From Martelella mediterranea (GTDB taxonomy: Bacteria > Pseudomonadota > Alphaproteobacteria > Rhizobiales > Rhizobiaceae), in NCBI RefSeq assembly GCF_004342225.1, contig NZ_SMAR01000003.1:1-64000 (forward strand): 64,000 nucleotides of DNA, read 5' to 3'. The notes under the pieces were generated by a model, which saw only the letters and a program-made list of their open reading frames with translations, did no database searches and had not been told where the DNA came from. The translations under genes were made by a program, and so were the position numbers. Below are positions 8,173 through 17,160 of this stretch, piece after piece. The stretch's first letter is position 1, and every line of letters begins with the position of its first letter.

Positions 8173-10668
8173 CTAGAGCTTCGTCGCCCGAAGTCGCAGC
8201 GCATTGCCGATGACGGAGACCGAGGAGAGGCTCATTGCGGCAGCGGCAATGATCGGCGAAAGCAGGATGCCGAAGAACGGGTACAGAATACCGGCAGCCA
8301 GCGGCACCCCGGCGGAATTGTAGACGAAGGCGAAGAACAGGTTCTGACGGATATTGGCCATGGTCGCCTCGGCCAGGTGGCGGGCGCGGACAATGCCGGT
8401 TAGGTCTCCCTTAACCAAGGTGATGCCTGCGCTTTCTACCGCGACATCGGCGCCCGTTCCCATGGCGATGCCGACATCGGCCGCGGCAAGAGCCGGTGCA
8501 TCATTGACGCCGTCGCCGGCCATGGCGACCGACAGGCCTTCGCCACGCAACCGTTCGATCAGGTCATGCTTGTCCTCGGGGCTGACGCCGGCATGAACCT
8601 CGTCGATGCCGAGCGACGAGGCCACGGCATCGGCCGTCGCCTTCGCGTCGCCCGTCGCCATGACGATGCGCATGCCGGCGTCGTGCAGCGCGCGGATCGC
8701 ATCCGGCGTGGTTTCCTTGACCCGGTCGGCAACCGCAACCACACCGGCAGCCTGTCCTTCCACGGCAAGGTACATGGCGGTCTTGCCCTCGCCCTGAAGG
8801 GCTTTCACCCGCTCTTTCAGGCCGCTGATGTCGACCTTTTCTGCCTCCATCAGCGCGGCATTGCCGAGCGCGGCGCGTTTGCCGTCCACCGTTCCCGTCA
8901 CTCCCTGTCCGGTAACCGCATCGAAATCGCTGCTTTCCATCTCAGGCGCTTCTGCCTCGCGCGCGCCCGTCACGATCGCTTCGGCCAGCGGGTGTTCCGA
9001 GCCGCGCTCCAGGGCTGCCGCAATCGAAAGCAGGTCGGCGCGATCAAAACCTTCGGCCGGTTCGGCATCGGCGAGCGCCGGCTTGCCCTCCGTCAGCGTG
9101 CCGGTCTTGTCGACGACGAGAACGTCCACCTTGGAAAAGCGCTCCAGCGCCTCGGCGTCGCGGATCAGCACGCCGGCATGCGCGCCGCGCCCGGTGGAAA
9201 CCATGATCGACATCGGCGTGGCAAGACCCAGCGCGCAGGGGCAAGCGATGATCAGCACCGAGACAGCCGCGACAAAGGCATAGGAGAGCGCCGGCGACGG
9301 TCCGAATATGACCCAGGCCAGAAAAGCAATCACGGCGACGGAGACCACGGCAGGCACGAACCACGCCGCCACCCGGTCCGCCATCGCCTGGATCGGCGCG
9401 CGCGAGCGCTGGGCCTTCGACACCATGTCGACGATGCGCGACAACGTGGTTTCGGCCCCGACGCTTTCCGCCCGCATCAGGAAGCTGCCGGTCTTGTTGA
9501 GCGTGCCGCCGGTGACCGGCTCGCCCTCGGTCTTTTCGACCGGGACCGGCTCGCCGGTGATCATGCTTTCATCGACTGATGAGTGGCCTTCGGTGACCAC
9601 GCCGTCAACCGGCACGCTTTCGCCGGGGCGCACGCGCAGCACGTCGCCGGCCTTCAGCGTGTCAACGGGCACATCCTCCTCACCCTCATCGGTCACCTTG
9701 CGCGCGGTCTTCGGCGCAAGATCGAGAAGCGCCCGGATCGCATCGCCCGTGCGTTCGCGTGCGGCCAGTTCCATCACCTGGCCGATCAGCACAAGGACGA
9801 GGATCACGGCAGCCGCCTCGAAATAGACGGGCGCCATGCCCGCACTGTCGCGCATGGAAGCCGGAAACAGGCCGGGCGCGACCAGCGACACGACCGAGAA
9901 GACGAAGGCCGCCCCCGTGCCGAGCGCTATCAGGGTCCACATATTCGGACTCTTGTTGACGATCGAGGACCAGCCGCGCTTGAAGAAAGGCCGGCAGACG
10001 AAAACGACGGGCGTGGCCAGCGCGAATTGCAGCCAGCCGAACACTGCATGCCCGAACCAGTCCTCTAACGGCAGGCCGAGATGACTGCCCATTTCCAGCA
10101 CGAAGACGGCGAGCGCCAGAGGCGCGGTGATCATCAGGCGGCGTTTGAAATCGACATATTCGGGGTTCGGGCCCATATCGGCCGAGGGCGTCATCGGCTC
10201 GAGCGCCATGCCGCATTTCGGGCAATCGCCGGGATGATCCTGCACGATTTCCGGATGCATCGGGCAGGTATAAAGCGTTCCCTCCGGCTGGGGCTCCGGT
10301 TCCGGTCGGCCACTGGCGTATTGATCGGGTTCTGCCTCGAATTTCGACTGGCAGCCGGAAGAACAGAAATAGAAACGCTCGCCTTCGTGCTTGAGCATAA
10401 GCTGGGCGCTGGCGCGATCGACCGACATGCCGCAGACCGGGTCCTCCGCCGTCAGATAGGCTTCCGGCTCCTGCAGGAAACGGTCTCGGCAACCTTCGGA
10501 GCAGAAGTGGAAAAGCCGGTGATTATGTTCGGCCGTCGGTTTTCCGGCCTCCGGATCGACCGACATGCCGCAGACGGGATCGCGTAACGGCCTCTTTTCC
10601 GACACCGCTGCGCCATGGCTGCCGCCGCTTCCGGCATCGTGGGAATGCCCGTCATGGGAATGTTGCAT
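8173..10668 (-). CDS. copA: Copper-exporting P1B-1 ATPase with two YHS domains and a heavy-metal-binding domain
   Basis: An 831-residue inner-membrane pump that exports Cu(I) using ATP. After a His-rich start come two YHS domains (about 28-72 and 75-117, each with DPVCGMSVD), a heavy-metal-binding domain (about 132-160, YTCPMHPEI...CPKCGM), then the ATPase core: TGE 371-373, the CPC metal site 476-478, D520 in DKTGT as phosphorylation site, HP 559-560 and GDGVNDAP about 718-725. The late YN (about 783) and MSLSS (about 812) motifs fit Cu(I) specificity. The usual N-terminal HMA domains are replaced by YHS domains. AGGAGA lies 8 bases before the ATG. A CueR-type operator precedes it. Composition is more GC-rich than the core genes, consistent with transfer. 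Confidence 0.93.
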   Translation of the reverse strand: MQHSHDGHSHDAGSGGSHGAAVSEKRPLRDPVCGMSVDPEAGKPTAEHNHRLFHFCSEGCRDRFLQEPEAYLTAEDPVCGMSVDRASAQLMLKHEGERFYFCSSGCQSKFEAEPDQYASGRPEPEPQPEGTLYTCPMHPEIVQDHPGDCPKCGMALEPMTPSADMGPNPEYVDFKRRLMITAPLALAVFVLEMGSHLGLPLEDWFGHAVFGWLQFALATPVVFVCRPFFKRGWSSIVNKSPNMWTLIALGTGAAFVFSVVSLVAPGLFPASMRDSAGMAPVYFEAAAVILVLVLIGQVMELAARERTGDAIRALLDLAPKTARKVTDEGEEDVPVDTLKAGDVLRVRPGESVPVDGVVTEGHSSVDESMITGEPVPVEKTEGEPVTGGTLNKTGSFLMRAESVGAETTLSRIVDMVSKAQRSRAPIQAMADRVAAWFVPAVVSVAVIAFLAWVIFGPSPALSYAFVAAVSVLIIACPCALGLATPMSIMVSTGRGAHAGVLIRDAEALERFSKVDVLVVDKTGTLTEGKPALADAEPAEGFDRADLLSIAAALERGSEHPLAEAIVTGAREAEAPEMESSDFDAVTGQGVTGTVDGKRAALGNAALMEAEKVDISGLKERVKALQGEGKTAMYLAVEGQAAGVVAVADRVKETTPDAIRALHDAGMRIVMATGDAKATADAVASSLGIDEVHAGVSPEDKHDLIERLRGEGLSVAMAGDGVNDAPALAAADVGIAMGTGADVAVESAGITLVKGDLTGIVRARHLAEATMANIRQNLFFAFVYNSAGVPLAAGILYPFFGILLSPIIAAAAMSLSSVSVIGNALRLRATKL

Positions 10669-10698
10669 CTGAGCTCTCCTGTCGGTTCCGTTTCCGCC

Positions 10699-10730
10699 AA
10701 CATGGCCCTTCCAGTCACTGGAAGGTCAAG
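10699..10730 (-). promoter_or_regulatory. CueR-type MerR operator and promoter of copA
   Basis: A near-perfect dyad CCTTCCAGT-C-ACTGGAAGG (10707-10725) lies 39 bases upstream of the copA start. On the minus strand it reads TTGACC (-35, 10729-10724), then a 19-base spacer carrying the dyad, then CATGTT (-10, 10704-10699). A long 19-20 base spacer with the dyad between -35 and -10 is the hallmark of CueR-activated promoters such as E. coli copA. No merR-family gene is in this window, so the regulator must be elsewhere. Confidence 0.85.
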
Positions 10731-10898
10731 AGCGCCCGGATTACCCGGCTACAGATAGCGCAGGCAGGCGATCAGGAAACCGGGCAGCCCAGCCTTTTCG
10801 GATCACAGAGAAAGGAGGATGATCCTGATCAATTCCGACCGCCGTGAAATATGCCAGATTGGCCTTCCATCGTAGGTCCCACTCGATTCGAAGAGACC

Positions 10899-11219
10899 AT
10901 GTTCAGCCGGCTTCGCACACTTGCCATTGCTTTCGTCTTCCTGCTCGGGCTCCTTGCCGGCGCGGGCACGGCCGTCAGCTTTGAGCCCGCCGACATGGCG
11001 TCCTGCAACGAACAGTCGGTCTCCGCGACGGATGCCTGCGGCAAGGCGATGATCCACACGTCATGCCTCTATCACGGGACCTGCGGCCTGTTCCTGTCGC
11101 CCGATCCCGCGCGCATCCATTCCCGGACGGCGCCTTCGGCACGGAATATCCCGCTGACCGCGCCTCTTGCCGGTCAGCCTTCGGCCCCCGAAACGCCGCC
11201 ACCCATCTCCGCACTCTAG
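10899..11219 (+). CDS. Small exported four-cysteine protein of unknown function
   Basis: A 106-residue protein. Residues 1-25 form a signal peptide (R-L-R, then a hydrophobic core ending GAGTA). The mature part has four Cys (36, 47, 56 and 62), His 53 and His 59, then a Pro-rich tail. ATG 10899 is preferred because GAAGAGA precedes it and the signal peptide begins there. It is divergent from copA and heads a run of small exported proteins. The Cys/His content and neighbours suggest a periplasmic metal-related role, which is inference; I recognise no family with confidence. Confidence 0.6.
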   Translation: MFSRLRTLAIAFVFLLGLLAGAGTAVSFEPADMASCNEQSVSATDACGKAMIHTSCLYHGTCGLFLSPDPARIHSRTAPSARNIPLTAPLAGQPSAPETPPPISAL

Positions 11220-11294
11220 AGCCTTCACGCCCGGCACATGCTTGTCGGATTCGTGATGATCCCGGCAGCCCGCAGGCACCGGGAAACGGTCCTT

Positions 11295-11324
11295 CATTCT
11301 GTAAATCATATAAATTTCAGAATG
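11295..11324. promoter_or_regulatory. Inverted repeat upstream of the EF-hand gene
   Basis: CATTCTG and CAGAATG flank a 16-base AT-rich spacer, 44 bases before the EF-hand gene. The symmetry and AT-rich centre are what a dimeric repressor site would look like. No matching regulator is in the window. Confidence 0.45.
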
Positions 11325-11367
11325 TTGGGAGCCATATCTAAGATAGTGCTCTAAACGGAGATTTCCC

Positions 11368-11712
11368 ATGAGCAAGATAATTTACGCCGCCGCGTTCACG
11401 CTTACCCTCGGCGCGAGCCTCGCCTACGCCAACCCGGCCCACCACACCGGAACCGATCAGGTCCCTGATGTCGGCAGCATGATGCAATCCGGCATGATGG
11501 ACGGGTCGATGATGGGCGGCATGATGAATTCCGACATGATGGTGATCATGCTTGACGCCGATGGCGACGGCAGCCTTTCGCTCGCCGAGTTCCAGGGCAT
11601 GCATGAACGCATGTTCGGCTACCTCGACACCAATGGCGACGGCACGCTCGATGCCGGAGAAATGGAAGCCCATCACGCCGATGCCATGCCGCATGGCGGC
11701 GCGGCCGAGTAA
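11368..11712 (+). CDS. Exported Met-rich protein with two EF-hands
   Basis: A 114-residue protein with a signal peptide (residues 1-21, cleavage after AYA). Residues 38-61 contain eleven Met, mostly in MM pairs, a composition typical of Cu(I)-binding segments. Two canonical EF-hand loops follow: 63-74 (DADGDGSLSLAE) and 87-98 (DTNGDGTLDAGE), each with the expected D/N at positions 1, 3 and 5 and E at 12. His-rich ends (HH 25-26, HH 102-103) add to the metal-binding look. Being beside copA, it may be a periplasmic copper/calcium-binding protein; this is inference. A possible ribosome-binding site is ACGGAGA. Confidence 0.75.
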   Translation: MSKIIYAAAFTLTLGASLAYANPAHHTGTDQVPDVGSMMQSGMMDGSMMGGMMNSDMMVIMLDADGDGSLSLAEFQGMHERMFGYLDTNGDGTLDAGEMEAHHADAMPHGGAAE

Positions 11713-11723
11713 GGAGAAAACAG

Positions 11724-12146
11724 ATGAAAAAGACATTCAGCGCCTCGGCAATCGCGGCTCTCGGCCTCGCCGCAGCCCTCCTCGCCGCACCGGCCGCATA
11801 CAGTGCCGAACAACCGGCAATCCCCGCAGGCGAAACGATCTCCACATGGGTGGAAAACGGCGAAAACGGCCGCTATCTTCTCCAGCTTCTGGAGGGTGGC
11901 GTGCCTGCCGGCGAGACCGAGATCACCGGCACGATCCTCTCCGATACGGATTGCGCGCCGGATGCCGACGGCATCAATCATTGCAAGAACGAGATCCGGC
12001 TTGAGGACGGCAGCGTGCTCAAGGGCGTGAACAATCACCGCATGAGCGTCAACCGTTGCCTGAAACCGGGCGAAACCGTCAAGGTCTCGCAGCTTGCGGA
12101 TGGCTGGGCGGTCGTCCTGATCGAGGACGCGACCGAGAGCCGCTGA
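11724..12146 (+). CDS. Exported protein of unknown function in the copper block
   Basis: A 140-residue protein with a clear signal peptide (residues 1-28, ending in AYSA). The mature part is about 110 residues, with Cys in DTDCAPDADG, NHC and NRC, an NNHRMS segment and a beta-rich feel. It starts 11 bases after the EF-hand gene with AAGGAGA as ribosome-binding site, so the two are co-transcribed. No family is recognised. A role in the envelope response to metal is inferred only from neighbours. Confidence 0.6.
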   Translation: MKKTFSASAIAALGLAAALLAAPAAYSAEQPAIPAGETISTWVENGENGRYLLQLLEGGVPAGETEITGTILSDTDCAPDADGINHCKNEIRLEDGSVLKGVNNHRMSVNRCLKPGETVKVSQLADGWAVVLIEDATESR

Positions 12147-12165
12147 CAGCGGCCCCGACAGGAGT

Positions 12166-12186
12166 GGCCGCGTTTTCGGCGCGGCC
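12166..12186. terminator. GC-rich hairpin after the copper block
   Basis: A perfect 7-bp stem GGCCGCG / CGCGGCC with a TTTTCGG loop begins 19 bases after the last exported-protein gene. It lacks a long T-run, so termination is likely but not certain. Confidence 0.45.
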
Positions 12187-12271
12187 TCTTGCATTGGCCT
12201 GCCCTTGGGTCGAGCCTCAATCGTCGTTCTGTGCATTCCAACTGCCGAGATAGGGCGCGATGATGTTGCTG

Positions 12272-12315
12272 CTTTTCGTATGGACGGAACGAAAAGAGAA
12301 TATTGCGTCGTTCCG
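12272..12315 (+). promoter_or_regulatory. Two overlapping, mutually exclusive inverted repeats upstream of serC
   Basis: Stem A: CTTTTCGT (12272-12279) with ACGAAAAG (12289-12296). Stem B: CGGAACGA (12285-12292) with TCGTTCCG (12308-12315). They share bases 12289-12292 so both cannot form in one RNA. They lie about 185-225 bases before serC. The DNA could equally be an operator for a dimeric protein. The rest of the 12187-12440 gap shows nothing further. Confidence 0.4.
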
Positions 12316-12446
12316 CTGTGTCAGATTTGTGTCAATCAAACCCAAATGTTCTTTTTATGTTCATGTCTCTCCCTGCATGAACCTGCAGGCCGTCATCACC
12401 AAGTCATCTTTTCCCTTGCCTATTTTCAAAGCCTCCCGTATATCCG

Positions 12447-12498
12447 GCGGCGGGACACCTCTCCCCAACGAGAGGCTACTATCTGAAAGGGTAGAGAT
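12447..12498 (+). promoter_or_regulatory. serC leader RNA motif (alphaproteobacterial serC type)
   Basis: Directly before the serC ATG lie a hairpin CCTCTC (12458-12463) / GAGAGG (12470-12475) with a six-base loop, and then CTAC (12476-12479) pairing with GTAG (12491-12494) around the GAAAGG ribosome-binding region. Position, size and the two-hairpin layout fit the serC motif described in alphaproteobacteria, which is thought to control serC translation. The ligand is not known to me. The call is by position and structure, not a covariance search. Confidence 0.65.
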
Positions 12499-13668
12499 AT
12501 GACAGATATGCAGAAACCGGACACCCGTCCGGCTAATCCCCGCTTTTCTTCCGGCCCCTGTGCAAAGCGTCCGGGATGGACGCCTGAAGCGCTCAAAGAT
12601 GCAGCGCTTGGCCGCTCTCATCGTGCTAAAATCGGAAAGACCAAGCTTAAAGACGCGATCGAACTGACGCGTGAGGTTCTTGGTGTGCCCGCTGACTACC
12701 GCATCGGTATCGTTCCGGCGTCCGACACAGGTGCCGTTGAAATGGCCATGTGGTCGCTGCTCGGCGAACGTGGCGTCGATATGCTTGCATGGGAAAGCTT
12801 TGGTTCCGGCTGGGTCACGGATGTGATCAAGCAGCTGAAACTCGAAAATGCCCGCAAGCTTGAAGCGCCTTACGGCCAGCTGCCTGACCTTTCGCAGGTC
12901 AATTTCGACAACGACGTTGTCTTTACGTGGAATGGCACGACCTCTGGTGTGCGTGTTCCCAATGCTGATTTTATCCCCGCTGATCGCGCTGGTCTGACGA
13001 TCTGCGATGCAACCTCTGCCGTTTTTGCGCAGAAGGTTGATTTCGAGAAACTCGATGTCGTCACGTTCTCCTGGCAGAAGGTGCTTGGCGGCGAAGGCGG
13101 TCATGGTATTCTGATCCTGTCGCCACGTGCTGTTGAGCGGCTGGAAACCTATACCCCTGCATGGCCGTTGCCAAAGATCTTCCGCATGACCAAAGGCGGA
13201 AAGCTGATCGAAGGTATCTTTGAGGGCGCGACGATCAATACGCCTTCCATGCTCTGTGTTGAAGACTATCTGGATGCTCTGAACTGGGCCAGATCGATCG
13301 GCGGCCTCGATGCGCTGGTTGCGCGTGCCGATGCCAATGCCAAGGTCATCTTCGATTTCGTCGAGGCGAATGATTGGATCGAAAATCTGGCTGAAGCGCC
13401 GGAAACGCGCTCCAATACCTCTGTCTGCCTGAAAATCCTTGATCCTGAAATCGTCAAGCTGGATGATGCAGCACAGGCGGCCTTCGCCAAGGCCATCGTT
13501 TCCGTGCTGGACAAAGAAGGCGTTGCATTCGATATCGGTGCCTATCGTGATGCACCGTCCGGCCTCCGTATCTGGGCTGGTTCCACGGTCGAAACGGCTG
13601 ATCTTGAAGCTCTGATGGGCTGGCTCAACTGGGCCTATCAGACCGAGAAGGCGAAGCTGGCTGCCTAA
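12499..13668 (+). CDS. serC: Phosphoserine aminotransferase
   Basis: A 389-residue class V aminotransferase that makes phosphoserine from 3-phosphohydroxypyruvate and glutamate, the second step of serine synthesis; it can also act in pyridoxal phosphate synthesis. The PLP lysine is K194 in [12 protein letters not shown], and D170 in ICDATSA is the expected cofactor contact. Length and N-terminal [13 protein letters not shown] match the long alphaproteobacterial form. It is preceded by the serC leader and followed after 89 bases by serA, which catalyses the previous step. Confidence 0.95.
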   Translation: MTDMQKPDTRPANPRFSSGPCAKRPGWTPEALKDAALGRSHRAKIGKTKLKDAIELTREVLGVPADYRIGIVPASDTGAVEMAMWSLLGERGVDMLAWESFGSGWVTDVIKQLKLENARKLEAPYGQLPDLSQVNFDNDVVFTWNGTTSGVRVPNADFIPADRAGLTICDATSAVFAQKVDFEKLDVVTFSWQKVLGGEGGHGILILSPRAVERLETYTPAWPLPKIFRMTKGGKLIEGIFEGATINTPSMLCVEDYLDALNWARSIGGLDALVARADANAKVIFDFVEANDWIENLAEAPETRSNTSVCLKILDPEIVKLDDAAQAAFAKAIVSVLDKEGVAFDIGAYRDAPSGLRIWAGSTVETADLEALMGWLNWAYQTEKAKLAA

Positions 13669-13757
13669 GGCCAGGCTGAATTGAAAAGGCGCGCGCCGGA
13701 TAAGCGGCGCGGCCTGAAATTCCGATTAAACACGATATTTCTTCAAGGAGGCCTCTC

Positions 13758-15353
13758 ATGGCACCTCGCGTACTCGTATCCGACGCGCTGTCGGAAGCTG
13801 CTGTCCAGATTTTCAAAGATCGCGGCGTAGAAGTCGATTTTCAGCCTGACCTTGGCAAAGACAAGGAAAAGCTTCTGGAAGTCATTGGCCAGTATGATGG
13901 TCTGGCAATCCGCTCAGCCACCAAGGCGACTGAAAAGATCATCGAAGCCGCAACCAATCTCAAGGTGATCGGTCGCGCCGGTATCGGCGTTGACAATGTT
14001 GATATTCCTGCTGCCTCGCGCCGCGGCATCATCGTCATGAACACCCCATTTGGCAATTCGATCACGACAGCTGAACACGCCATTTCCCTGATGCTTGCTG
14101 TTGCCCGCCAGATCCCGGCAGCCGATGTTTCGACACAGGCCGGTAAATGGGAAAAGAAAAAATTCATGGGTGTCGAAATCACCGGCAAGACGCTGGGTGT
14201 GATCGGTGCTGGCAATATTGGTTCGATTGTCTGCAATCGTGCCCTCGGCCTTAAGATGAACGTCATCGCTTACGACCCCTTCCTCTCGCATGAACGCGCT
14301 GAAAAGATCGGGGTTACCAAGGTCGAACTTGATGAGCTTCTGGCGAAGGCTGATTTTATCACGCTTCATGTCCCGATGACCGACAAGACCCGCGGTATCC
14401 TGAATGCCGAGGCGCTGGCAAAGACCAAGAAGGGCGTTCGTATCATCAACTGCGCTCGTGGTGGTCTCGTTGATGAAGCAGCACTTGCCGAGGCAATCAA
14501 GTCCGGTCAGGTCGCAGGCGCTGGCTTCGACGTGTTTGAAACCGAACCGGCAACCGAAAGCCCGCTCTTTGGCCTTCCAAATGTCGTCTGCACGCCGCAT
14601 CTGGGAGCTTCAACGACGGAAGCCCAGGAAAATGTTGCTCTTCAGGTGGCCGATCAGATGTCGGACTACTTGCTGAAGGGGGCTGTCACCAACGCGTTGA
14701 ACATGCCGTCGATCTCTGCCGATGAGGCGCCGCGCCTCAAACCGGTCGTCAAGCTGGCTGAGGTTCTCGGTGAATTTGCCGGTCAGGTTACGGAAAACGC
14801 GATCAAGGAAGTCGAAGTGCTTTATGACGGCGTTTTTGCTGAAATGAACACGACGGCCCTGACAAGCGCGCTTCTGGCTGGTCTGCTGCGTCCGCTGGTC
14901 GCCGATGTGAACATGGTGTCTGCGCCGATCATGGTGAAGGACAAGGGCATCATCCTGCAGGAAACCAAGCGCGACAAATCCGGCGTTTATGATGGTTACA
15001 TCAAGCTGACTGTCACCACCGAAAAGCAGACGCGTTCGGTTGCCGGTACGGTGTTCTCGGATGGCAAGCCGCGCTTCATCCAGATCAAGGGCATCAACAT
15101 GGACGCCGATGTCGGCCGCAACATGATCTACATCTCCAATACCGACGTGCCCGGCATGATCGGTTTCATGGGGACCACGCTCGGTAAGGCAGGTGTCAAC
15201 ATCGCCAACTTCCAGCTGGGTCGTGACAATGAAGGCGGCGATGCGATTGCCCTGCTTTATGTCGATGATCAGCCACAGCAGGCGGTTCTCGATGACCTTC
15301 TGGCCAATGATGCAATCAAGCAGGCCAAGCCGCTGAAGTTCAACGTCGAATAA
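13758..15353 (+). CDS. serA: D-3-phosphoglycerate dehydrogenase
   Basis: A 531-residue cytoplasmic enzyme oxidising 3-phosphoglycerate with NAD, the first step of serine synthesis. The NAD-binding GAGNIG lies at 150-155; the catalytic Arg is in NCARGGLVDE, and the His in TPHLGAST. The C-terminus carries an intervening domain and an ACT domain (about 455-531, NTDVPGMIGFMGTTLG), the long type-1 form in which serine feedback is usual. A strong AAGGAGG lies 8 bases before the ATG. It forms a unit with serC; a GC-rich hairpin (13690-13708) sits between them. Confidence 0.96.
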   Translation: MAPRVLVSDALSEAAVQIFKDRGVEVDFQPDLGKDKEKLLEVIGQYDGLAIRSATKATEKIIEAATNLKVIGRAGIGVDNVDIPAASRRGIIVMNTPFGNSITTAEHAISLMLAVARQIPAADVSTQAGKWEKKKFMGVEITGKTLGVIGAGNIGSIVCNRALGLKMNVIAYDPFLSHERAEKIGVTKVELDELLAKADFITLHVPMTDKTRGILNAEALAKTKKGVRIINCARGGLVDEAALAEAIKSGQVAGAGFDVFETEPATESPLFGLPNVVCTPHLGASTTEAQENVALQVADQMSDYLLKGAVTNALNMPSISADEAPRLKPVVKLAEVLGEFAGQVTENAIKEVEVLYDGVFAEMNTTALTSALLAGLLRPLVADVNMVSAPIMVKDKGIILQETKRDKSGVYDGYIKLTVTTEKQTRSVAGTVFSDGKPRFIQIKGINMDADVGRNMIYISNTDVPGMIGFMGTTLGKAGVNIANFQLGRDNEGGDAIALLYVDDQPQQAVLDDLLANDAIKQAKPLKFNVE

Positions 15354-15381
15354 GCTTTTCTCTTAAGACTTGGGTGTAACT

Positions 15382-15419
15382 GGCCCGGTTTCCAGAAAAT
15401 GGAGCCGGGTCTTTTTTTT
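15382..15419 (+). terminator. Rho-independent terminator of serC-serA
   Basis: A CCCGG...CCGGG stem, extended by further pairs including G-T, with a loop around CAGAAAAT, followed by a run of eight T. It lies 29 bases after serA. Confidence 0.85.
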
Positions 15420-15588
15420 GTCTTGAGTTCAGGTGCATGTTGCTTGTCTTGCCAGAAATGGCGAAAGGCTCTATATCAGCGTCAAAATGGCTGTTTCCGG
15501 CAGGCGTCATGAAAATGCCGCCTGCTTTTGTCATTTCGCTCTCAGAAAACGAGATTCACATCCAACCTTGAACTGGACTGGCGGATCA

Positions 15589-16782
15589 ATGAATACATTG
15601 GATATCGACAAGAAGCCGGAGGATACGCGCGTTGTCGTCGCGATGTCCGGCGGTGTAGACAGCTCGGTCGTTGCCGGGCTTTTGAAGCGGGAGGGCTATG
15701 ATGTCCTCGGCATTACCCTGCAACTTTATGATCATGGCGCGGCGGTGCATCGCGCTGGCTCGTGCTGTGCGGGACAGGACATCGATGATGCACGTCGCGT
15801 CTCGGAGCTTTTAGGCATTCCCCATTACGTTCTGGATTACGAGAAACGGTTCAGGGAAACGGTCATCAACCCGTTTGCCGAGAGTTATATCGCCGGTGAA
15901 ACGCCGATCCCATGCGTGGCCTGTAACCAGACAGTGAAGTTTGCCGATCTGTTGACGACGGCAAAAGAGCTGGGTGCTGATGCACTGGCGACCGGGCATT
16001 ACATCCGTTCACGTCATAATCCGACACCGGAAAATCCCGGGCGTCGTGCCCTCTATCGTCCTGTGGATGCCGAGCGAGATCAGAGCTATTTCCTGTTTGC
16101 GACGACGCAGGAGCAGATTGATTTTCTACGCTTTCCCCTGGGCGGTCTGCCGAAGGCCGAAACGCGCAAACTGGCGGAAGAAATGGGCCTTGTGGTTGCC
16201 GATAAACCGGACAGCCAGGACATATGCTTTGTGCCTCATGGAAAATACTCCGATGTGATCGCCAAACTGAAGCCGGATGCCAATCTGAGCGGCGATATCG
16301 TACATATCGATGGCCGTGTGCTCGGTCAGCATGAGGGCATTGTCCGCTACACCATCGGTCAGCGGAAGGGGCTGGGTGTTGCGACTGGCGAGCCGCTTTA
16401 TGTCGTTTATCTGGATGCCCGAAGCAAACGGGTGATCGTCGGTCCGCGCGAAGCGCTGGAAACGCGGCGGATCTACCTGCGTGATGTGAACTGGCTGGGC
16501 GATAAAGCGCTCGTTGATGAAGCCCGTGACGGCTTTGACTGCTTTGCAAAGGTTCGCTCGACACGCCCCCCGCTTCCAGTCACGTTGCATTGTGACGATG
16601 ACGGCGTTTACGTCGATCTGCTGGAAGGCGAGGCGGGCATTGCCAGCGGGCAGGCCTGTGTTCTTTATGATGCGCCCGGCAACGATGCCCGTGTGTTTGG
16701 CGGCGGATTTATTGATCGTTCCGAACGCTCACCTGAAGCGGAAAACGCACTCAAGAACCTGCTGACGGGACTGGCTGCGTGA
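15589..16782 (+). CDS. mnmA: tRNA-specific 2-thiouridylase
   Basis: A 397-residue enzyme that adds sulfur to U34 of Glu, Gln and Lys tRNAs. The ATP-binding P-loop SGGVDSS is at 20-26; the catalytic cysteine pair lies in IPCVACN and in SQDICF. The C-terminal beta-barrel includes [13 protein letters not shown] 15589 follows GGCGGA and begins the usual short leader; a longer frame back to 15433 has no homologous content. It stands alone after the serA terminator. The preceding 15420-15588 stretch shows no other feature. Confidence 0.94.
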   Translation: MNTLDIDKKPEDTRVVVAMSGGVDSSVVAGLLKREGYDVLGITLQLYDHGAAVHRAGSCCAGQDIDDARRVSELLGIPHYVLDYEKRFRETVINPFAESYIAGETPIPCVACNQTVKFADLLTTAKELGADALATGHYIRSRHNPTPENPGRRALYRPVDAERDQSYFLFATTQEQIDFLRFPLGGLPKAETRKLAEEMGLVVADKPDSQDICFVPHGKYSDVIAKLKPDANLSGDIVHIDGRVLGQHEGIVRYTIGQRKGLGVATGEPLYVVYLDARSKRVIVGPREALETRRIYLRDVNWLGDKALVDEARDGFDCFAKVRSTRPPLPVTLHCDDDGVYVDLLEGEAGIASGQACVLYDAPGNDARVFGGGFIDRSERSPEAENALKNLLTGLAA

Positions 16783-16785
16783 TAT

Positions 16786-17133
16786 TCAGGTCGTGATCGG
16801 TTTTTCAGCCGACAGGAACAGCTTCAGGGACTCGCGATAGCCGAGTTCAAGGAGCTGCTCTACATAGTTGACAATCTGGTCGGCCCATCCATATCCCATG
16901 CGATGGGCCACCCAGACAACAAGAGCGGCTATAATCAGTGCATATACGAAGCTTCTGAGCACCATAAGAATAACAGCAAGAAGCACAAAGGCCGCAATGC
17001 CGTAAAAGATCGATGGTGCAAGCGCAACACCATCGCTGTGGGCGAGATAACCCATGTAAGCCGCGAAGATGATGCAAACTGCGGCGCTGACGCGATCACG
17101 GATCATTCTGTGCGTTCCTGAAAAGCTGCTCAT
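16786..17133 (-). CDS. Small membrane protein of unknown function
   Basis: A 115-residue protein with three hydrophobic segments (about 15-32, 39-60 and 62-80) and a charged C-terminal tail (VNYVEQLLELGYRESLK). Its stop is 4 bases from the mnmA stop on the other strand (convergent). No family is recognised. Clear membrane topology and a good ATG support it as a real gene. Confidence 0.55.
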   Translation of the reverse strand: MSSFSGTHRMIRDRVSAAVCIIFAAYMGYLAHSDGVALAPSIFYGIAAFVLLAVILMVLRSFVYALIIAALVVWVAHRMGYGWADQIVNYVEQLLELGYRESLKLFLSAEKPITT

Positions 17134-17160
17134 GTCGGTTTCCTTTGCACCAGCAACGTA

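Noticed and set aside
8566-9579. Long rightward frame opposite copA
   Set aside because: It is a shadow of the GC-rich copA codons; the composition is Arg/His/Gly-rich, it has no start signal and copA motifs are intact.
10862-10882. Second CueR-like site before the four-Cys exported protein
   Set aside because: Only one half (GGCCTTCC) is present; the right half does not complete the dyad and spacing is wrong.
12205-12486. Short rightward frame before serC
   Set aside because: Covers the promoter, inverted repeats and serC leader; no homologous character.
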